DNA from: Paraburkholderia adhaesiva
Lineage (GTDB): Bacteria; Pseudomonadota; Gammaproteobacteria; Burkholderiales; Burkholderiaceae
DNA: 64,000 nt
Reading direction: 5' to 3'
NCBI RefSeq assembly: GCF_021390575.1
Contig: NZ_JAJEJQ010000001.1
Span: forward strand, 248,001 to 312,000
Shown: positions 29,252-40,454 of the stretch, in pieces
Numbering within the stretch: position 1 is the first letter of the stretch
How the letters are laid out: each line of letters starts with the position of its first letter
Notes under the pieces: generated by a model
Database searches by the model: none
Told to the model about the DNA's origin: nothing
The model's input: the letters and a program-made list of their open reading frames with translations, nothing else
Program-made: the position numbers and the translations under genes

Positions 29252-29794
29252 CTAGTCAGCGACCGTCACCGACACGCTGGCTGCGGCCAGGCGGCGATAT
29301 AAATTGCGGCGTCTCGCAATCGGCCACCAGTCGTAGAGGAAAATTTCCATCGGTCGCCAGTTGGCAACCCAGCCGAAGATGATCAATCCCTCGGCGACCA
29401 GCATGGAAAACCGCTCGTCTGGAAGATTCTCCGCCAGTCTGCCTCCCAGGTGACACAAGGTCAGCACCGTAAGTCCGATCACGAGCGAGCGCCGGCCATC
29501 CCGGAACAACGCGCGCAGCGAGCGTTGTGTGGCGTCGGCGCGTTCTCTGAAGTGACCCGTGATCGCGTCCTCCAGATGCGTTGTCACCTGAGACGTGGAT
29601 TCCCGCCGCGGCAGATGAACCACAACGTGGAGCGGCCGCCTGGAGCGCAGACTTTCTATATGGCCGACGATGTAGGCTTCCGCAGCCGGATCGAGGCTGC
29701 GTTCCCTGAACGGATACGGATCGTGAGTTTCGAAGAGTTGCGTGACCTGGTCGACGCGTATCTCGATGATTTCAGCTTCGGGAAGGCTGGCCAT
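29252..29794 (-). CDS. hypothetical protein with two C-terminal membrane helices
   Basis: A 180-residue protein of unknown function. The first 115 residues are soluble (EIIEIRVDQVTQLFETHDPYPF at the start) and two hydrophobic helices lie at about residues 115-150 (VIGLTVLTLCHLGG and MLVAEGLIIFGWVANW), ending with DWWPIARRRNLYRRL. Similar conserved hypothetical membrane proteins exist in rhizobia and Burkholderia. The ATG at 29794 is chosen by N-terminal pattern; the frame is open to 29857. Confidence 0.65.
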   Translation of the reverse strand: MASLPEAEIIEIRVDQVTQLFETHDPYPFRERSLDPAAEAYIVGHIESLRSRRPLHVVVHLPRRESTSQVTTHLEDAITGHFRERADATQRSLRALFRDGRRSLVIGLTVLTLCHLGGRLAENLPDERFSMLVAEGLIIFGWVANWRPMEIFLYDWWPIARRRNLYRRLAAASVSVTVAD

Positions 29795-30003
29795 GGTGTG
29801 CAACGCCTCGCTGACAAGTCTGGTTCGATTTTCGCGTCGGACCGCGAACGCGCCCAAGGGGTGATGCCCGCCCGGCTGCCGTCATGCACGCCATCGTGAA
29901 TCGCAGCAGTCGCTGTGTTCTGTAACTGTAGTTCCCTGCGCATTGCGTGAGCTGGAATCCGGGCGTCCCGCGCCGCCGTTTCCCCTCGTCAGTGAGCGGC
30001 GCG

Positions 30004-30056
30004 GATTCCGGAAAGCCATACACCTTACGTCCAGCTTTCCGGAAATCCGGATTTCC
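30004..30056 (+). promoter_or_regulatory. candidate DctD upstream activator sites of dctA
   Basis: Two halves of an inverted repeat, ATTCCGGAAAGC at 30005-30016 and GCTTTCCGGAAAT at 30034-30046, lie about 70-110 bases before the sigma-54 promoter, and a perfect 16-bp palindrome GGAAATCCGGATTTCC covers 30041-30056. Position and symmetry fit binding by the adjacent dctD product. The region from 29795 to 30004 holds nothing else recognisable. Confidence 0.65.
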
Positions 30057-30114
30057 ACCGGTTTGCTGGAACAAAAACTCGTTAAAAATCAACGGTCTCA
30101 GCGCTCCATTCAGC

Positions 30115-30130
30115 TGGCATCAACCTTGCA
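30115..30130 (+). promoter_or_regulatory. sigma-54 promoter of dctA
   Basis: TGGCATCAACCTTGCA is an almost perfect -24/-12 element (consensus TGGCAC-N5-TTGCA), 190 bases before the dctA start. C4-dicarboxylate transport genes are classically sigma-54 dependent and need DctD, whose gene is downstream. Confidence 0.88.
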
Positions 30131-30319
30131 AAAGCATGCGCACGGCCGCCAAGGCCCGACAACTACAGCAAGGAGACAGCCTATGTCCGTTACCCCCACC
30201 CGGTTCTGCTGATTCCCCGTTCTGTCGCGGCCCGCGTCGCGCGAACGCCGTCCGGATAGACCATCCGGCCCGCTCGCTCGCGCCCGGCCACTGGCTCACT
30301 TACGCATGCAGGAAAAACC

Positions 30320-31600
30320 GTGAAAAAACCCTTCCACAAAGTGCTCTACGTCCAGGTGATCGTCGCGATCGTCGTGGGCATCATCCTCGGCCACTACTCG
30401 CCGTCGCTCGCCATCGACATGAAGCCGCTCGGCGAAGCCTTCATCAAGCTCATCAAGATGGTGATCGGGCCGATCATCTTCTGCACCGTCGTGACCGGCA
30501 TCGCTGGCATGGAGGATATGAAGAAGGTGGGCCGCGTGGGCGGCAAGGCGCTGCTGTACTTCGAGATCGTCTCGACCTTCGCGCTGGTGCTCGGCCTGCT
30601 GGCTACCCATCTGCTCAAGCCGGGCGCGGGCTTCAACGTCGACGTGGCAACGCTCGACGCCAAGGCCGTCGCCTCGTTCGCCGAAAAGGCGCATGGCCAG
30701 AGCACGGTCGACTTCCTGATGCACATCATCCCCGACACGATGTTCTCGGCGTTCGGGCAAGGTGAAATCCTGCAGATCCTGCTTATCGCAATCCTGTTCG
30801 GCGCGGTGCTCGCGCAGATCGGTGAGCGCGGCCGCGTGGTGACGAACTTCATCGAAAGCATTTCGAGCGTGCTGTTCGGCATCGTCAAGATCATCACAAA
30901 GCTCGCGCCGATCGGCGCCTTCGGCGCGATGGCGTTCACCATCGGCAAGTACGGCGTTGGTTCGCTGATCCCGATGATGAAGCTGATCGGCACGTTCTAC
31001 CTCACGTCCATCGTGTTCGTGCTCGTGGTGCTCGGCGCGATTGCGCGTTTCGTCGGCTTCTCGATCGTGCGCTTCGTCGCGTACATCAAGGAAGAGCTGC
31101 TGATCGTGCTCGGCACGAGCTCGTCGGAATCGGCGCTGCCGCAGCTCATGGAGAAGCTCGAGCGTCTCGGCTGCTCGCGCTCGGTGGTGGGCCTCGTCGT
31201 GCCGACCGGCTATTCGTTCAACCTCGACGGCACCAACATCTACATGACGATGGCCGTGCTGTTCATCGCCCAGGCCACCAACACCGACCTCACGCTCACA
31301 CAGCAGCTCACGCTGCTCGCGGTGACGATGCTCACCTCGAAGGGCGCAAGCGGCGTGACCGGCGCAGGTTTCATCACGCTCGCGGCGACGCTCGCCGTGG
31401 TGCCGACGATCCCGCTTTCGGGCATGGTGCTGATCCTCGGTATCGACCGCTTCATGAGCGAGTGCCGTGCGCTGACCAACATCGTCGGCAACGGCGTGGC
31501 GACGGTTGTCGTCTCGGCGTGGGAGAAGGAACTCGACCGCTCGAAGCTGCGCCGTGTGCTCTCGGGTGAAGTCGAAGTGAAGGAAGGCGTGGAGGCCTGA
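30320..31600 (+). CDS. dctA: C4-dicarboxylate:cation symporter DctA
   Basis: A 426-residue inner-membrane symporter of the DAACS family taking up succinate, fumarate and malate. It has multiple helices, the serine-rich hairpin [18 protein letters not shown], and the motif [21 protein letters not shown]. The start is GTG at 30320 with AGGAAAAA upstream. dctB and dctD follow in the same direction, and the promoter is sigma-54 type. Confidence 0.95.
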   Translation: MKKPFHKVLYVQVIVAIVVGIILGHYSPSLAIDMKPLGEAFIKLIKMVIGPIIFCTVVTGIAGMEDMKKVGRVGGKALLYFEIVSTFALVLGLLATHLLKPGAGFNVDVATLDAKAVASFAEKAHGQSTVDFLMHIIPDTMFSAFGQGEILQILLIAILFGAVLAQIGERGRVVTNFIESISSVLFGIVKIITKLAPIGAFGAMAFTIGKYGVGSLIPMMKLIGTFYLTSIVFVLVVLGAIARFVGFSIVRFVAYIKEELLIVLGTSSSESALPQLMEKLERLGCSRSVVGLVVPTGYSFNLDGTNIYMTMAVLFIAQATNTDLTLTQQLTLLAVTMLTSKGASGVTGAGFITLAATLAVVPTIPLSGMVLILGIDRFMSECRALTNIVGNGVATVVVSAWEKELDRSKLRRVLSGEVEVKEGVEA

Positions 31601-31690
31601 GGCCACACGTAGTAAGGCGACGCGCCGTGTGTCCTGCGGCGCGTTGTCTCGTTTAAAGGCGTGCGTTCGTCGTGATGGGGCAGTGGGCCT

Positions 31691-33619
31691 GTGCCACAAT
31701 CTTTACTTTCCCCCGCTGACCGTCTGGAAACCGCCCTCGTGACGCGCCGCCTGCTTATTCTCTTTGCGCTCGCTGCCGGGCTCGCCGCGGTCTGTACACT
31801 CACGTGGACGCTTGCCTGGCGAAGCGGCATCGAAACGCTGCGCCGCGACGCCGCCGTGCGCGGCGACCGCACGACGGCCTCGCTCAAGAGCACGCTGGAG
31901 CGCTACGAATCGCTCCCCTATATCGTCGGCGAACATCCGCTCGTGCAGGACGTGCTCGTTAATCAGAAGGACGAGTGGGTCGACGCGGCGAATCGCTATC
32001 TCGAGCGCGTCAACCGCTACGCACGCGCGACCACCACCTACATCATCCGGGCTGACGGCTTGTGCATCGCAGCCAGCAACTGGCGCGACCCCGACAGCTT
32101 CATCGGCGTGAACTACCGTTTCCGGCCTTATTTCATCGATGCGGTGAAGGGCGGCGTTGGCCGCTTTTTCGGCATCGGCACGATCTCGCACGATCCGGGC
32201 TACTACGTTTCGCAGCCGGTGCGGCGCGACGGCAAGATCGTCGGCGTCGCGGTCGTCAAACTCAATCTCGAATGGTTTCCGGGTTCCGACGCTACCGAGC
32301 CGCTCCTCGTCACGGACGATCACGGCGTGATCTTCCTGTCGTCGGTGCCTGACTGGAAATACCACACGGTGCGGCCACTGCCCGCCGACATCGCGGTGTC
32401 CATCGACCAGACGCAGCAGTACGCGCGCCAGACGCTCTCGCCGCTGCCCGCGCGCATCGAACGCGTGCTGGGCGATGATGCCGACATCGTGCGCATCGGC
32501 AGCGGCATCGGCGCGCCGCGCTATATCCAGACGCGCCGCGCGCTCGGCGTGCCGGACTGGGACCTCGTGACGATGTCGCCGGTGCGCCCCGTCGTCAACG
32601 CCACGCGCACCGCGACGATCATGACGGGCTTCGGCTTTGCGCTGCTGTGCCTGCTCGTCTTCTATTGGCGGCAGCGGCGCCAGCGCGTGAAAGAGGTGAT
32701 GAAGAGCCGCGCGATGCTGCAGAAGGCTTACGCGATGCTCAACGAACGCGTCGCCGAGCGCACCGCCGATCTTTCGCAGGCGAACGTTCAGTTGCAGCGT
32801 GAGGTGCAGGAGCGTGCGCGCGCCGAGTCCGACTTGCGCGCCGCCCAGGACGAGCTGATTCAGGCGAGCAAACTCGCCGCGCTCGGCCAGATGGCGGCGG
32901 GTATTACGCACGAGCTTAACCAGCCGCTCGCTGCGCTGCGCAGCTTCTCCGACAACACGCGGGTGTTTCTCGAACGCGGCCAGTACATGGCGGCGCACGA
33001 GAATCTGGAGGCGATCGGATCGCTCACCGAGCGCATGGGCAAGATCGTGAACCAGCTCAAGCTCTTCGTGGGCCGCGCGCGTCCGCGCAGCCTACGCTCG
33101 CCTGTGGCGCCCGCATTGCGCAACGCGCTCGCGTTGCTCGGCACGCGTCTCACCGGCGTGGATCTCACGCTCGCGTTGACCGACCGCACGGTTGACGCGA
33201 CGGCTGCTCCCTTCGATCTGCGCGGCGAGTACGCGGACCTCGTCGCGCAGATCGACGGCTTGCGCCTCGAACAGGTTCTCATCAATCTCGTCGGCAACGC
33301 GCTAGATGCGGTGGCGGACGCGGCGTCGCCGCGCATCGCGATCGATATCGAGGTGCTTGCCGCAACGCTTGCGATCAGCGTGCGCGACAACGGACCCGGC
33401 ATTCCCGACGACGTGATGCCGCGCCTCTTCGAGCCATTCTTCACGACGAAGGAGATGGGGCAGGGGCTTGGCCTCGGGCTTGCGATTTCTTCGTCGATCG
33501 CGCGTGACTGCGGCGGCTCGCTCGTCGCGCAAAACGAACCGGACGGCGGCGCGCGCTTCGTGCTGACGCTGCGCCGTGCGCAGGTGAGCACGGCGCGGGT
33601 TGCCGCCACCGATGTCTGA
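31691..33619 (+). CDS. dctB: C4-dicarboxylate sensor histidine kinase DctB
   Basis: A 642-residue membrane kinase. A helix at about residues 18-38 and another at about 310-330 bracket a periplasmic double-PAS sensor. A coiled coil (about 335-390) leads to the H-box THELNQPLAALRSFSDN with His407, then the N, G1 and G2 boxes (VGNALDAV, DNGPGIP, GLGLGLAI). It phosphorylates DctD when C4-dicarboxylates are present. The GTG at 31691 was taken; a GTG at 31739 is a possible alternative. Confidence 0.93.
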   Translation: MPQSLLSPADRLETALVTRRLLILFALAAGLAAVCTLTWTLAWRSGIETLRRDAAVRGDRTTASLKSTLERYESLPYIVGEHPLVQDVLVNQKDEWVDAANRYLERVNRYARATTTYIIRADGLCIAASNWRDPDSFIGVNYRFRPYFIDAVKGGVGRFFGIGTISHDPGYYVSQPVRRDGKIVGVAVVKLNLEWFPGSDATEPLLVTDDHGVIFLSSVPDWKYHTVRPLPADIAVSIDQTQQYARQTLSPLPARIERVLGDDADIVRIGSGIGAPRYIQTRRALGVPDWDLVTMSPVRPVVNATRTATIMTGFGFALLCLLVFYWRQRRQRVKEVMKSRAMLQKAYAMLNERVAERTADLSQANVQLQREVQERARAESDLRAAQDELIQASKLAALGQMAAGITHELNQPLAALRSFSDNTRVFLERGQYMAAHENLEAIGSLTERMGKIVNQLKLFVGRARPRSLRSPVAPALRNALALLGTRLTGVDLTLALTDRTVDATAAPFDLRGEYADLVAQIDGLRLEQVLINLVGNALDAVADAASPRIAIDIEVLAATLAISVRDNGPGIPDDVMPRLFEPFFTTKEMGQGLGLGLAISSSIARDCGGSLVAQNEPDGGARFVLTLRRAQVSTARVAATDV

Positions 33620-33647
33620 ATCAGGAAAGTAAGGAACGCGAACTAAC

Positions 33648-35003
<1,356 letters not shown>

Positions 35004-35456
35004 ACGCTCTTCCGAAAACACAAACTACAGCGGGAAAACCGCCTCGCGCATTCGCTTGTTCGAATTAATTAGCCATGCTACCTAATTAATTCTGCGATAT
35101 CGACGTACGAGCCGCGCTGCCAGGTACTGCTGCAACGAGCGAGGCAAACGTCGGGCAGAGCCGTCTTTGCGCGCAAGCCCCGCGACCCGCCAAATTCCAC
35201 ACGCGGCCCCGGTCGTTCAGATTCACACCACCTTACCTTCACAAAGGCGCTCCTTGCGCCTTCGTACGCACCAGCAAGGACTCGTAAGGCACCCGTTAAA
35301 GGGACCCTTTGATTCGTGCTTCATCGAAGTCGCGCAGACGCGATGATTCTCTCGTCGGTCCCCGACATAACCCGTGGGTACTACGCGGGGCGCGCCCCCT
35401 CCTCTTCATCCCCTTTGGCGCGCCCCTTTTTTTTCATTTTGCCAAGGAGCCTCATC
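35004..35456. other. 453-base intergenic region after dctD
   Basis: No gene is supported. It includes an AT-rich direct repeat of AATTAATT at about 35062-35090 and a hairpin AAGGCGC-TCCTT-GCGCCTT at about 35243-35261, without a strong T-tract. The boundary between core dct genes and the accessory cluster lies here. Confidence 0.5.
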
Positions 35457-35642
35457 ATGACCAGCCCTATCGGCCGGAGCAATGCTGCATTGCCGTCGTC
35501 CTTGACGTCGCCGATCGGCAACCGCAACGAAAAAAACCCCGGTGGTGAAAGCGACGGTGGTGATACCACCCCGCGCCGGGAAACCACGCTTCCAGCGACA
35601 CCCCTCGGTCCGGTCGGCCACCACATCAATACCACCGCATGA
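35457..35642 (+). CDS. small hypothetical protein (61 aa)
   Basis: A 61-residue hydrophilic protein starting MTSPIGRSNAALPSSLTSP and rich in Pro, Gly, Asn and Thr. AAGGAG lies 9 bases before the ATG. The stop overlaps the next start in ATGA. No family is recognised. The strong ribosome site and the overlap are the reasons for calling it. Confidence 0.6.
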   Translation: MTSPIGRSNAALPSSLTSPIGNRNEKNPGGESDGGDTTPRRETTLPATPLGPVGHHINTTA

Positions 35643-35884
35643 CGACATCGCAGTCCATGGAGGCTGCGCTGCCGCGCAGAATCACACGCTTGCGGTTCGG
35701 CCTGAAATCGTATCTGCCACGTGTTGTGCCGGCCATTGCTCTCGCCTTCGTCACCATGCCGCTCGACGGTTGCGCGGTGGCGGCATTTCCGTGCCGGATC
35801 GCTTCGGCGACGCTGAAGATCGTGCCCGTCGTCGGGCATGCCACAGCGGTGCCATTCGACGCGTGTGCAGCGGCGATCGACTGA
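35639..35884 (+). CDS. small exported protein, DUF6726-like
   Basis: An 81-residue protein. An N-terminal basic part is followed by a hydrophobic segment VVPAIALAFVTMPLDGC and the C-terminal pattern CRIASATLKIVPVVGHATAVPFDACAAAID. I recall the same pattern from short Burkholderia proteins of the DUF6726 family; function unknown. LDGC could be a lipobox. It overlaps the preceding gene by four bases. Confidence 0.65.
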   Translation: MTTSQSMEAALPRRITRLRFGLKSYLPRVVPAIALAFVTMPLDGCAVAAFPCRIASATLKIVPVVGHATAVPFDACAAAID

Positions 35885-35898
35885 GTGAGGTTCACTTG

Positions 35899-36690
35899 AT
35901 GAGGCGTGCGACGTTCATCGCTTCCGTTGTCTGTGCAGCGAGCATTGGTGCATCGATGTCGCCCGCGCACGCGGACACGCACTTCGAAGGGCACGTGCTG
36001 CCGGTCGCCGCGCCAAAAGTTGCCGCGTCCGTGGAAGGCGCGAGCGCGTCGCACCCGGCATCGTCGAGCAACACAACGCCGCAACAACGCGTGGCGCCCG
36101 TTGCATCGGTCACCAGCACGCACAAAGCCACACATGCCGACACACCCTTCGCGTTTCGCGGCATTCCACTTGGTATCACGTTGACTGCGCTGCGCGAGGC
36201 GAACATGGTGCGCGCCACGCCACACGAGAGCGAACTGCTCTGTGAAACCGACGTCGCGGGCGGCGACATCGGCATGACGATCAAGAGTGAGACGAGCCTT
36301 ACGGTTGCGTGCCGCTGGGCACATCGAACCGCGCAGGGCTGGGCGCCATCGCACGCTGTGGTGGACGCGACACCTGCAGCCGATCATGTCCTGCGTTTTA
36401 CGCACGCTTCTGCCGGCGATCCGCTGCGTCTCTATGAAATGTCGTTCATGGTGGACGACGAAACGGCCGTGGATCTTCGCAACATGCTCGCGGTGCACTA
36501 TGGGCCGCCGCGCGTGCTCGGTACGCCGTCGCTGCCGTTGCTCGTGTGGGATAACGCGGCGAGCACGATCACGATCTGCATGCAGTCCGAAAGCCACAGC
36601 GCCACGCTCACCTATTTGCTCAAGCCTGCTGGCCCGCACGTCAAAGGTACCCAGAGGTCGCTGAAGATCAGCGAGTTCGACGCGGGTTGA
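35899..36690 (+). CDS. hypothetical periplasmic protein
   Basis: A 263-residue protein with a signal peptide ending after AHA (about residue 24), a Ser/Ala/Thr-rich linker to about residue 90, and a globular C-terminal part starting PFAFRGIPLGITLTALREAN with Cys pairs that could form disulfides. No family is recognised. It sits between the DUF6726-like gene and the FlgH-like gene, in the same direction. Confidence 0.7.
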   Translation: MRRATFIASVVCAASIGASMSPAHADTHFEGHVLPVAAPKVAASVEGASASHPASSSNTTPQQRVAPVASVTSTHKATHADTPFAFRGIPLGITLTALREANMVRATPHESELLCETDVAGGDIGMTIKSETSLTVACRWAHRTAQGWAPSHAVVDATPAADHVLRFTHASAGDPLRLYEMSFMVDDETAVDLRNMLAVHYGPPRVLGTPSLPLLVWDNAASTITICMQSESHSATLTYLLKPAGPHVKGTQRSLKISEFDAG

Positions 36691-36736
36691 ACGCGGCACG
36701 CGCCAACCGATCCTCTCGAAGAACATCACGCATCCG

Positions 36737-37489
36737 ATGAATCACTCAAGTGCCCGCTATGCCGTGAGATCTCCAGTTCAATCGAATTCCTGGAATTCCA
36801 GCATAGGGAGATCGATTCGTTTGAAGGTACTGCCACGCATACTATTTTGCACGTCGATCACAGTGACCGTCACTGCCTGTACGACACCCGATTCGATCGT
36901 CAACACGCCCATGACACCGCCGCTCGCGGAACCGCCGCTGAACGTCAACACCGGCGGCTCGATCTATCAGCCGGGCATGGCAATCGCATTCTACGAAACG
37001 CCACGCGCGCAGCGTATCGGCGACGTGCTGACGATTCGACTCGCCGAAGCCTATCGCGGCACAGACAGTTCAGGCGCCAACGCGAAGCGCGACAGCGCGA
37101 TAACGGCCACTGCCGCCGATCAATCGACTGGCGCCGCAGCACGTCTCGCGCGACTCTTCAACATCGGATCGGCGTCTACGACGTTCGACGGTAACGGCAG
37201 CCATTCACTCGCAAGCGACATGACCGGCACGCTGGCCGTCACGATCATCAGCAAGACGCCCACCGGCAACCTTGTTGTGTCGGGAGAAAAGATCATTTCG
37301 ATGAGCGGCGAGCATCAGCGCCTGCGTCTCTCGGGCATCGTCAACCCGAACGACGTGGAGGCGGACAACTACGTGGAATCGGGAAAGATAGCGAATGCCC
37401 GCATCGAGCACGTAGGCCACGGCATGCTCAACGATGCGACCACGGTCGGCTGGCTGCAGCGCATGTTTCTCAGCGTGCTGACGTTCTAA
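36737..37489 (+). CDS. FlgH-like outer-membrane lipoprotein outside any flagellar operon
   Basis: A 250-residue lipoprotein (lipobox VTAC near residue 47) whose mature part follows flagellar L-ring protein FlgH: GGSIYQPG, RIGDVLTIRLAE, GTLAVTI, GNLVVSGEK, RLSGIVNPNDVE and the end DATTVGWLQRMFL. FlgH forms the outer-membrane ring for the rod. No other rod, ring or hook genes are near, so this copy may build an outer-membrane ring for another structure or be a relic. The N-terminal 30 residues before the signal are unusual; a later start cannot be excluded. Confidence 0.82.
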   Translation: MNHSSARYAVRSPVQSNSWNSSIGRSIRLKVLPRILFCTSITVTVTACTTPDSIVNTPMTPPLAEPPLNVNTGGSIYQPGMAIAFYETPRAQRIGDVLTIRLAEAYRGTDSSGANAKRDSAITATAADQSTGAAARLARLFNIGSASTTFDGNGSHSLASDMTGTLAVTIISKTPTGNLVVSGEKIISMSGEHQRLRLSGIVNPNDVEADNYVESGKIANARIEHVGHGMLNDATTVGWLQRMFLSVLTF

Positions 37490-37560
37490 CCGCGTTCGTT
37501 GTGCCCTAACGCACACAGGGTGCGTCAAGGGCCATTATTCGTCGTCACACCAGCTCGCGT

Positions 37561-38313
37561 TCAGTCTTCGACGCCGGCGGCTTCGCCGAATCGCTCTGCG
37601 TAACCCGCTTCGCCTTCCGGTACGAACACGTAGCCCTGTCGCCATACTGTCTGCAAATAGCGCGGCTCGGACGGATCGGTTTCAATCAACCGCCGCAGGC
37701 GCCAGATCGCGACGTCGAGGCTGCGATTGCGGCAGCGTCCCGCCTCGCCGTACACGTTGTCGATGATCGCCTCGCGCGAAAGAATCGTCATCGGGTGATT
37801 GACGAACAGCTTCAGGAACGCGAATTCACTCGAACGCAGCGCAATGCGTTCGCCATGGCGGCAAAGTTCGCGCGAGCGGAAATCGAGTTCGAAAGGACCA
37901 AAGCGAAACGAGGCGCGGCTTTCAGGCGCACCCGTCAAGTGTGTGGCGTTTCGGCGACGCATGACGGTGCGAATGCGCGCCGCAAGCTCACCCGGATCGA
38001 ACGGCTTGCACACATAATCGTCCGCGCCGAATTCGAGGCCCAGCACGCGGTCGATCACGTCATTGCGCGCCGTAAGCAGAATGACCGGCAGGTCGTCGCC
38101 GTTTTCACGCAGCGCGCGCAGCGCACCGATGCCATCCAGCTCCGGCATCATGATATCGAGCACGACGGCTTGCGGCCGCTCGGAGCGAAGCTGCTGCTGC
38201 ATGGCGCGCGCGGACGACAGCTTCGTGACGGAAAAGCCGCGCATTTCCAGATATTCGGCGGTGACGTCGCGCACGACCGGGTCGTCGTCAACGAGAAAAA
38301 TATTATTTGCCAT
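37561..38313 (-). CDS. OmpR-family response regulator without adjacent kinase
   Basis: A 250-residue regulator: receiver domain with VDDDPVVRD at the start, phospho-acceptor Asp in VVLDIMMPEL and Lys in CKPFDP, then a winged helix (FELDFRSRELCRHGE ... RYLQTVWRQGYVFVPEGE). It is a paralogue of the regulator at 40,455 (same VDDDPVVRD opening and KPFDP spacing). No kinase gene is next to it; the kinase at 41,217 may serve both. ATG 38313 is preferred over TTG 38319. Confidence 0.92.
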   Translation of the reverse strand: MANNIFLVDDDPVVRDVTAEYLEMRGFSVTKLSSARAMQQQLRSERPQAVVLDIMMPELDGIGALRALRENGDDLPVILLTARNDVIDRVLGLEFGADDYVCKPFDPGELAARIRTVMRRRNATHLTGAPESRASFRFGPFELDFRSRELCRHGERIALRSSEFAFLKLFVNHPMTILSREAIIDNVYGEAGRCRNRSLDVAIWRLRRLIETDPSEPRYLQTVWRQGYVFVPEGEAGYAERFGEAAGVED

Positions 38314-38395
38314 GCACAAATCGTAAGGGACAGAAACGCGCCGGCATAGGCTCGTCTCCTTTCCATTCCTTTCCTGAACCGCGGCCGTGCGAAAG

Positions 38396-38989
38396 TTATT
38401 GGGTGTTCAACGCGGATGCGAACCAGCCGCGCGATTGCGTCTGGTCGACCAGCATGTTTTCCACCAACCCTTTGAGTTTCACCTCTGCGCTCGAATAGCG
38501 GTCGGTGCCGAGGCCACGCACTTCGTAGCGTCCCGTCACGGCAATATGGTTTTGCTTGAGGATAGTCAGGTTGATCGTCGAGAGGTAGGCGCGGCTGTCG
38601 TCGCTGAACGTCGGCTTGCCGAAATCGATCGACGCGTTATAGACGAGACGCCCTTCGCAATTGACCGGCTCGGTGCCGGGACTGTAGACGTCCGAGCGTA
38701 CGCCACGTCGTGCGAGCACGAGCTGCAGTGAGGGCACGAAATCGGCGGACGGGACCAGTGGATTGTTCTCGATGCAGATCGACGTGAGATTCACCGGCTG
38801 CCCCGTCACGAACTTCGGCGACGAGTAATTCGACGCAACCGCGTAACCCGCCTGAATGACGGAGCCGGTCGCGTCAGCCGCCGTGATCAGCGTCCACGCG
38901 CAGCCGTTGAGCGCGAGCACAGCGCCTAGCGTTGCGGCGATTTTCGTCGTACGCGCACGGGCGATGAGTGACACGATTTCGTGTTGCAT
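38396..38989 (-). CDS. predicted lipoprotein (Sbal_3080-like)
   Basis: A 197-residue lipoprotein with lipobox LNGC near residue 30. The mature part ICIENNPLVPSADFVPSLQLVL ... and the C-terminal GLVENML resemble what I recall of the Sbal_3080 lipoprotein family of unknown function. It is transcribed leftward, like the orphan regulator next to it. Confidence 0.65.
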   Translation of the reverse strand: MQHEIVSLIARARTTKIAATLGAVLALNGCAWTLITAADATGSVIQAGYAVASNYSSPKFVTGQPVNLTSICIENNPLVPSADFVPSLQLVLARRGVRSDVYSPGTEPVNCEGRLVYNASIDFGKPTFSDDSRAYLSTINLTILKQNHIAVTGRYEVRGLGTDRYSSAEVKLKGLVENMLVDQTQSRGWFASALNTQ

Positions 38990-39386
38990 GGAAGCGGATA
39001 CCTGACGCGTTGATGGGCTGCGCGAAACACGACACGTGGCCGGCAGAACTCGTCATGCATCATCGTTTTAAAGCGCATCGAGCAATGACCGGGACATCGG
39101 CCAATGTTGAACACGACTTTCCGCTTCTTCTCAATTCTCTCGATTCGTAAGGTTCTGAACGCCGATAGTGTGCACATGACGTGAGATCGTCGCGCCGCAG
39201 GCAACGCGATCTTTATCGCGCACGGTTGCCATGAAATGCTTTGTAAGCGGCGCAGCATTGTGCCCTTTGTGCGCCATATCGTGCGCAAGTCGCTGCGCTA
39301 TCGTTTTCACCACGACGCTTAGTGCCGTGGCAACGCTCAACAGGCCACCCGTCGCTTACTGCCAATTCAACAACATCGTGCCTGAC
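38990..39386. other. 397-base divergent intergenic region
   Basis: It separates the leftward lipoprotein gene from the rightward LprI-like gene and should hold a promoter for each. The frame of the LprI-like gene is open back to 39231, but that stretch is Cys-rich and not protein-like. No consensus promoter or hairpin stands out. Confidence 0.4.
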
Positions 39387-40376
39387 ATGAATCGAGAACA
39401 GAAAAAAAGTCGTGCCCATTTTCTCCGTCGCGGCGTGAACGCGGCTGCGATCGTGCTCGTCGCATGGGTCGCCAGTTCGCCGTTCGCCCACGCCGCGAGT
39501 TTCCGCTGCCCGCACAACGCGTCAGCGTCGGAGCGCCTCGTGTGCAGTGATCCCACGCTCTCGGCGCTCGACGACAAACTGGCCGCGCTCTATCGCAACG
39601 CGTTCAATACGGTCGCCGACGCCGATGCACTCAACGCCGACCGTGTGAGCCAGTGGCAATGGCGTCAGCACAACTGCCAGGAAAAGGAGTGCGTGACGGC
39701 CTGGTATAACCGGCGTATCGCCGAACTCGAGGGCGATCTCAAACACGGCAAGGAGACGACCGTTCAGCGCGTGAAGGAGGGTGTCGTGGACCAGCAACTG
39801 GCGCCTCCGGCACAAGACGCCGTGCTCGAAATGAATGGCATTGAACCGGCACAGACGGGCCAGAAAGCAGCACCCGCGTCTCCTGCCGACAACGCGAAGG
39901 ACGCGACGAAAGCAGGCGCGAATGCCGAGTCGACCCGGGAGAACACAACACTGAAGCTCCAGAAAATGCAGAGCGGCGTTACGGCGGACGAGCGACAGAA
40001 GCGCCTCACCGAAGCATACGCGCATCACTTGCCAGCCGGCGACGCAGCGGCTTCCGCGCGAACCGACACCTCGGCGATGGCCGCGAAAATGGCAAACGCG
40101 AGCGCGGCATTGGCGCTAGCCGTGGGGATGGCGCCTCTCGATTCGCCAGTCGGTCAGTCCGCGAAAAATACCGGAAATGGCACGGCGAGCACCACTGAAA
40201 ATAATCCTGCGAATAGCGCATCAGAAACGATGCAGGATCGTGCCGCCACGCAACGGTCCGTGCAAGCCAGTGCAAAATCGGGAGCGAACACAATCACGTG
40301 CTCTTCCGTGGCATCTCAGGAGCCTGTGCGCGCCGCGGAGGCGTCCAGCGAGTCAGGCGCCGTGGTCGTGAAGTAG
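39387..40376 (+). CDS. LprI-type (DUF1311) lysozyme-inhibitor-like exported protein
   Basis: A 329-residue exported protein. The signal peptide ends after AHA (about residue 36). Residues about 37-105 match the LprI/DUF1311 domain: SFRCPHNASASERLVCSDP, LDDKLAALYRNAF and CQEKECVTAWYNRRIAELE with four conserved Cys. The remaining 220 residues are low complexity, rich in Ala, Thr, Asn and Lys. Relatives inhibit lysozyme, but many have unknown roles. Confidence 0.75.
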   Translation: MNREQKKSRAHFLRRGVNAAAIVLVAWVASSPFAHAASFRCPHNASASERLVCSDPTLSALDDKLAALYRNAFNTVADADALNADRVSQWQWRQHNCQEKECVTAWYNRRIAELEGDLKHGKETTVQRVKEGVVDQQLAPPAQDAVLEMNGIEPAQTGQKAAPASPADNAKDATKAGANAESTRENTTLKLQKMQSGVTADERQKRLTEAYAHHLPAGDAAASARTDTSAMAAKMANASAALALAVGMAPLDSPVGQSAKNTGNGTASTTENNPANSASETMQDRAATQRSVQASAKSGANTITCSSVASQEPVRAAEASSESGAVVVK

Positions 40377-40454
40377 GCGCGCGTGTAAGCATCGGCAAGA
40401 GTCACGAGCGTTCGCACTGTTCTGCGAGACGTCGCCATAAAATAAAATACGACG

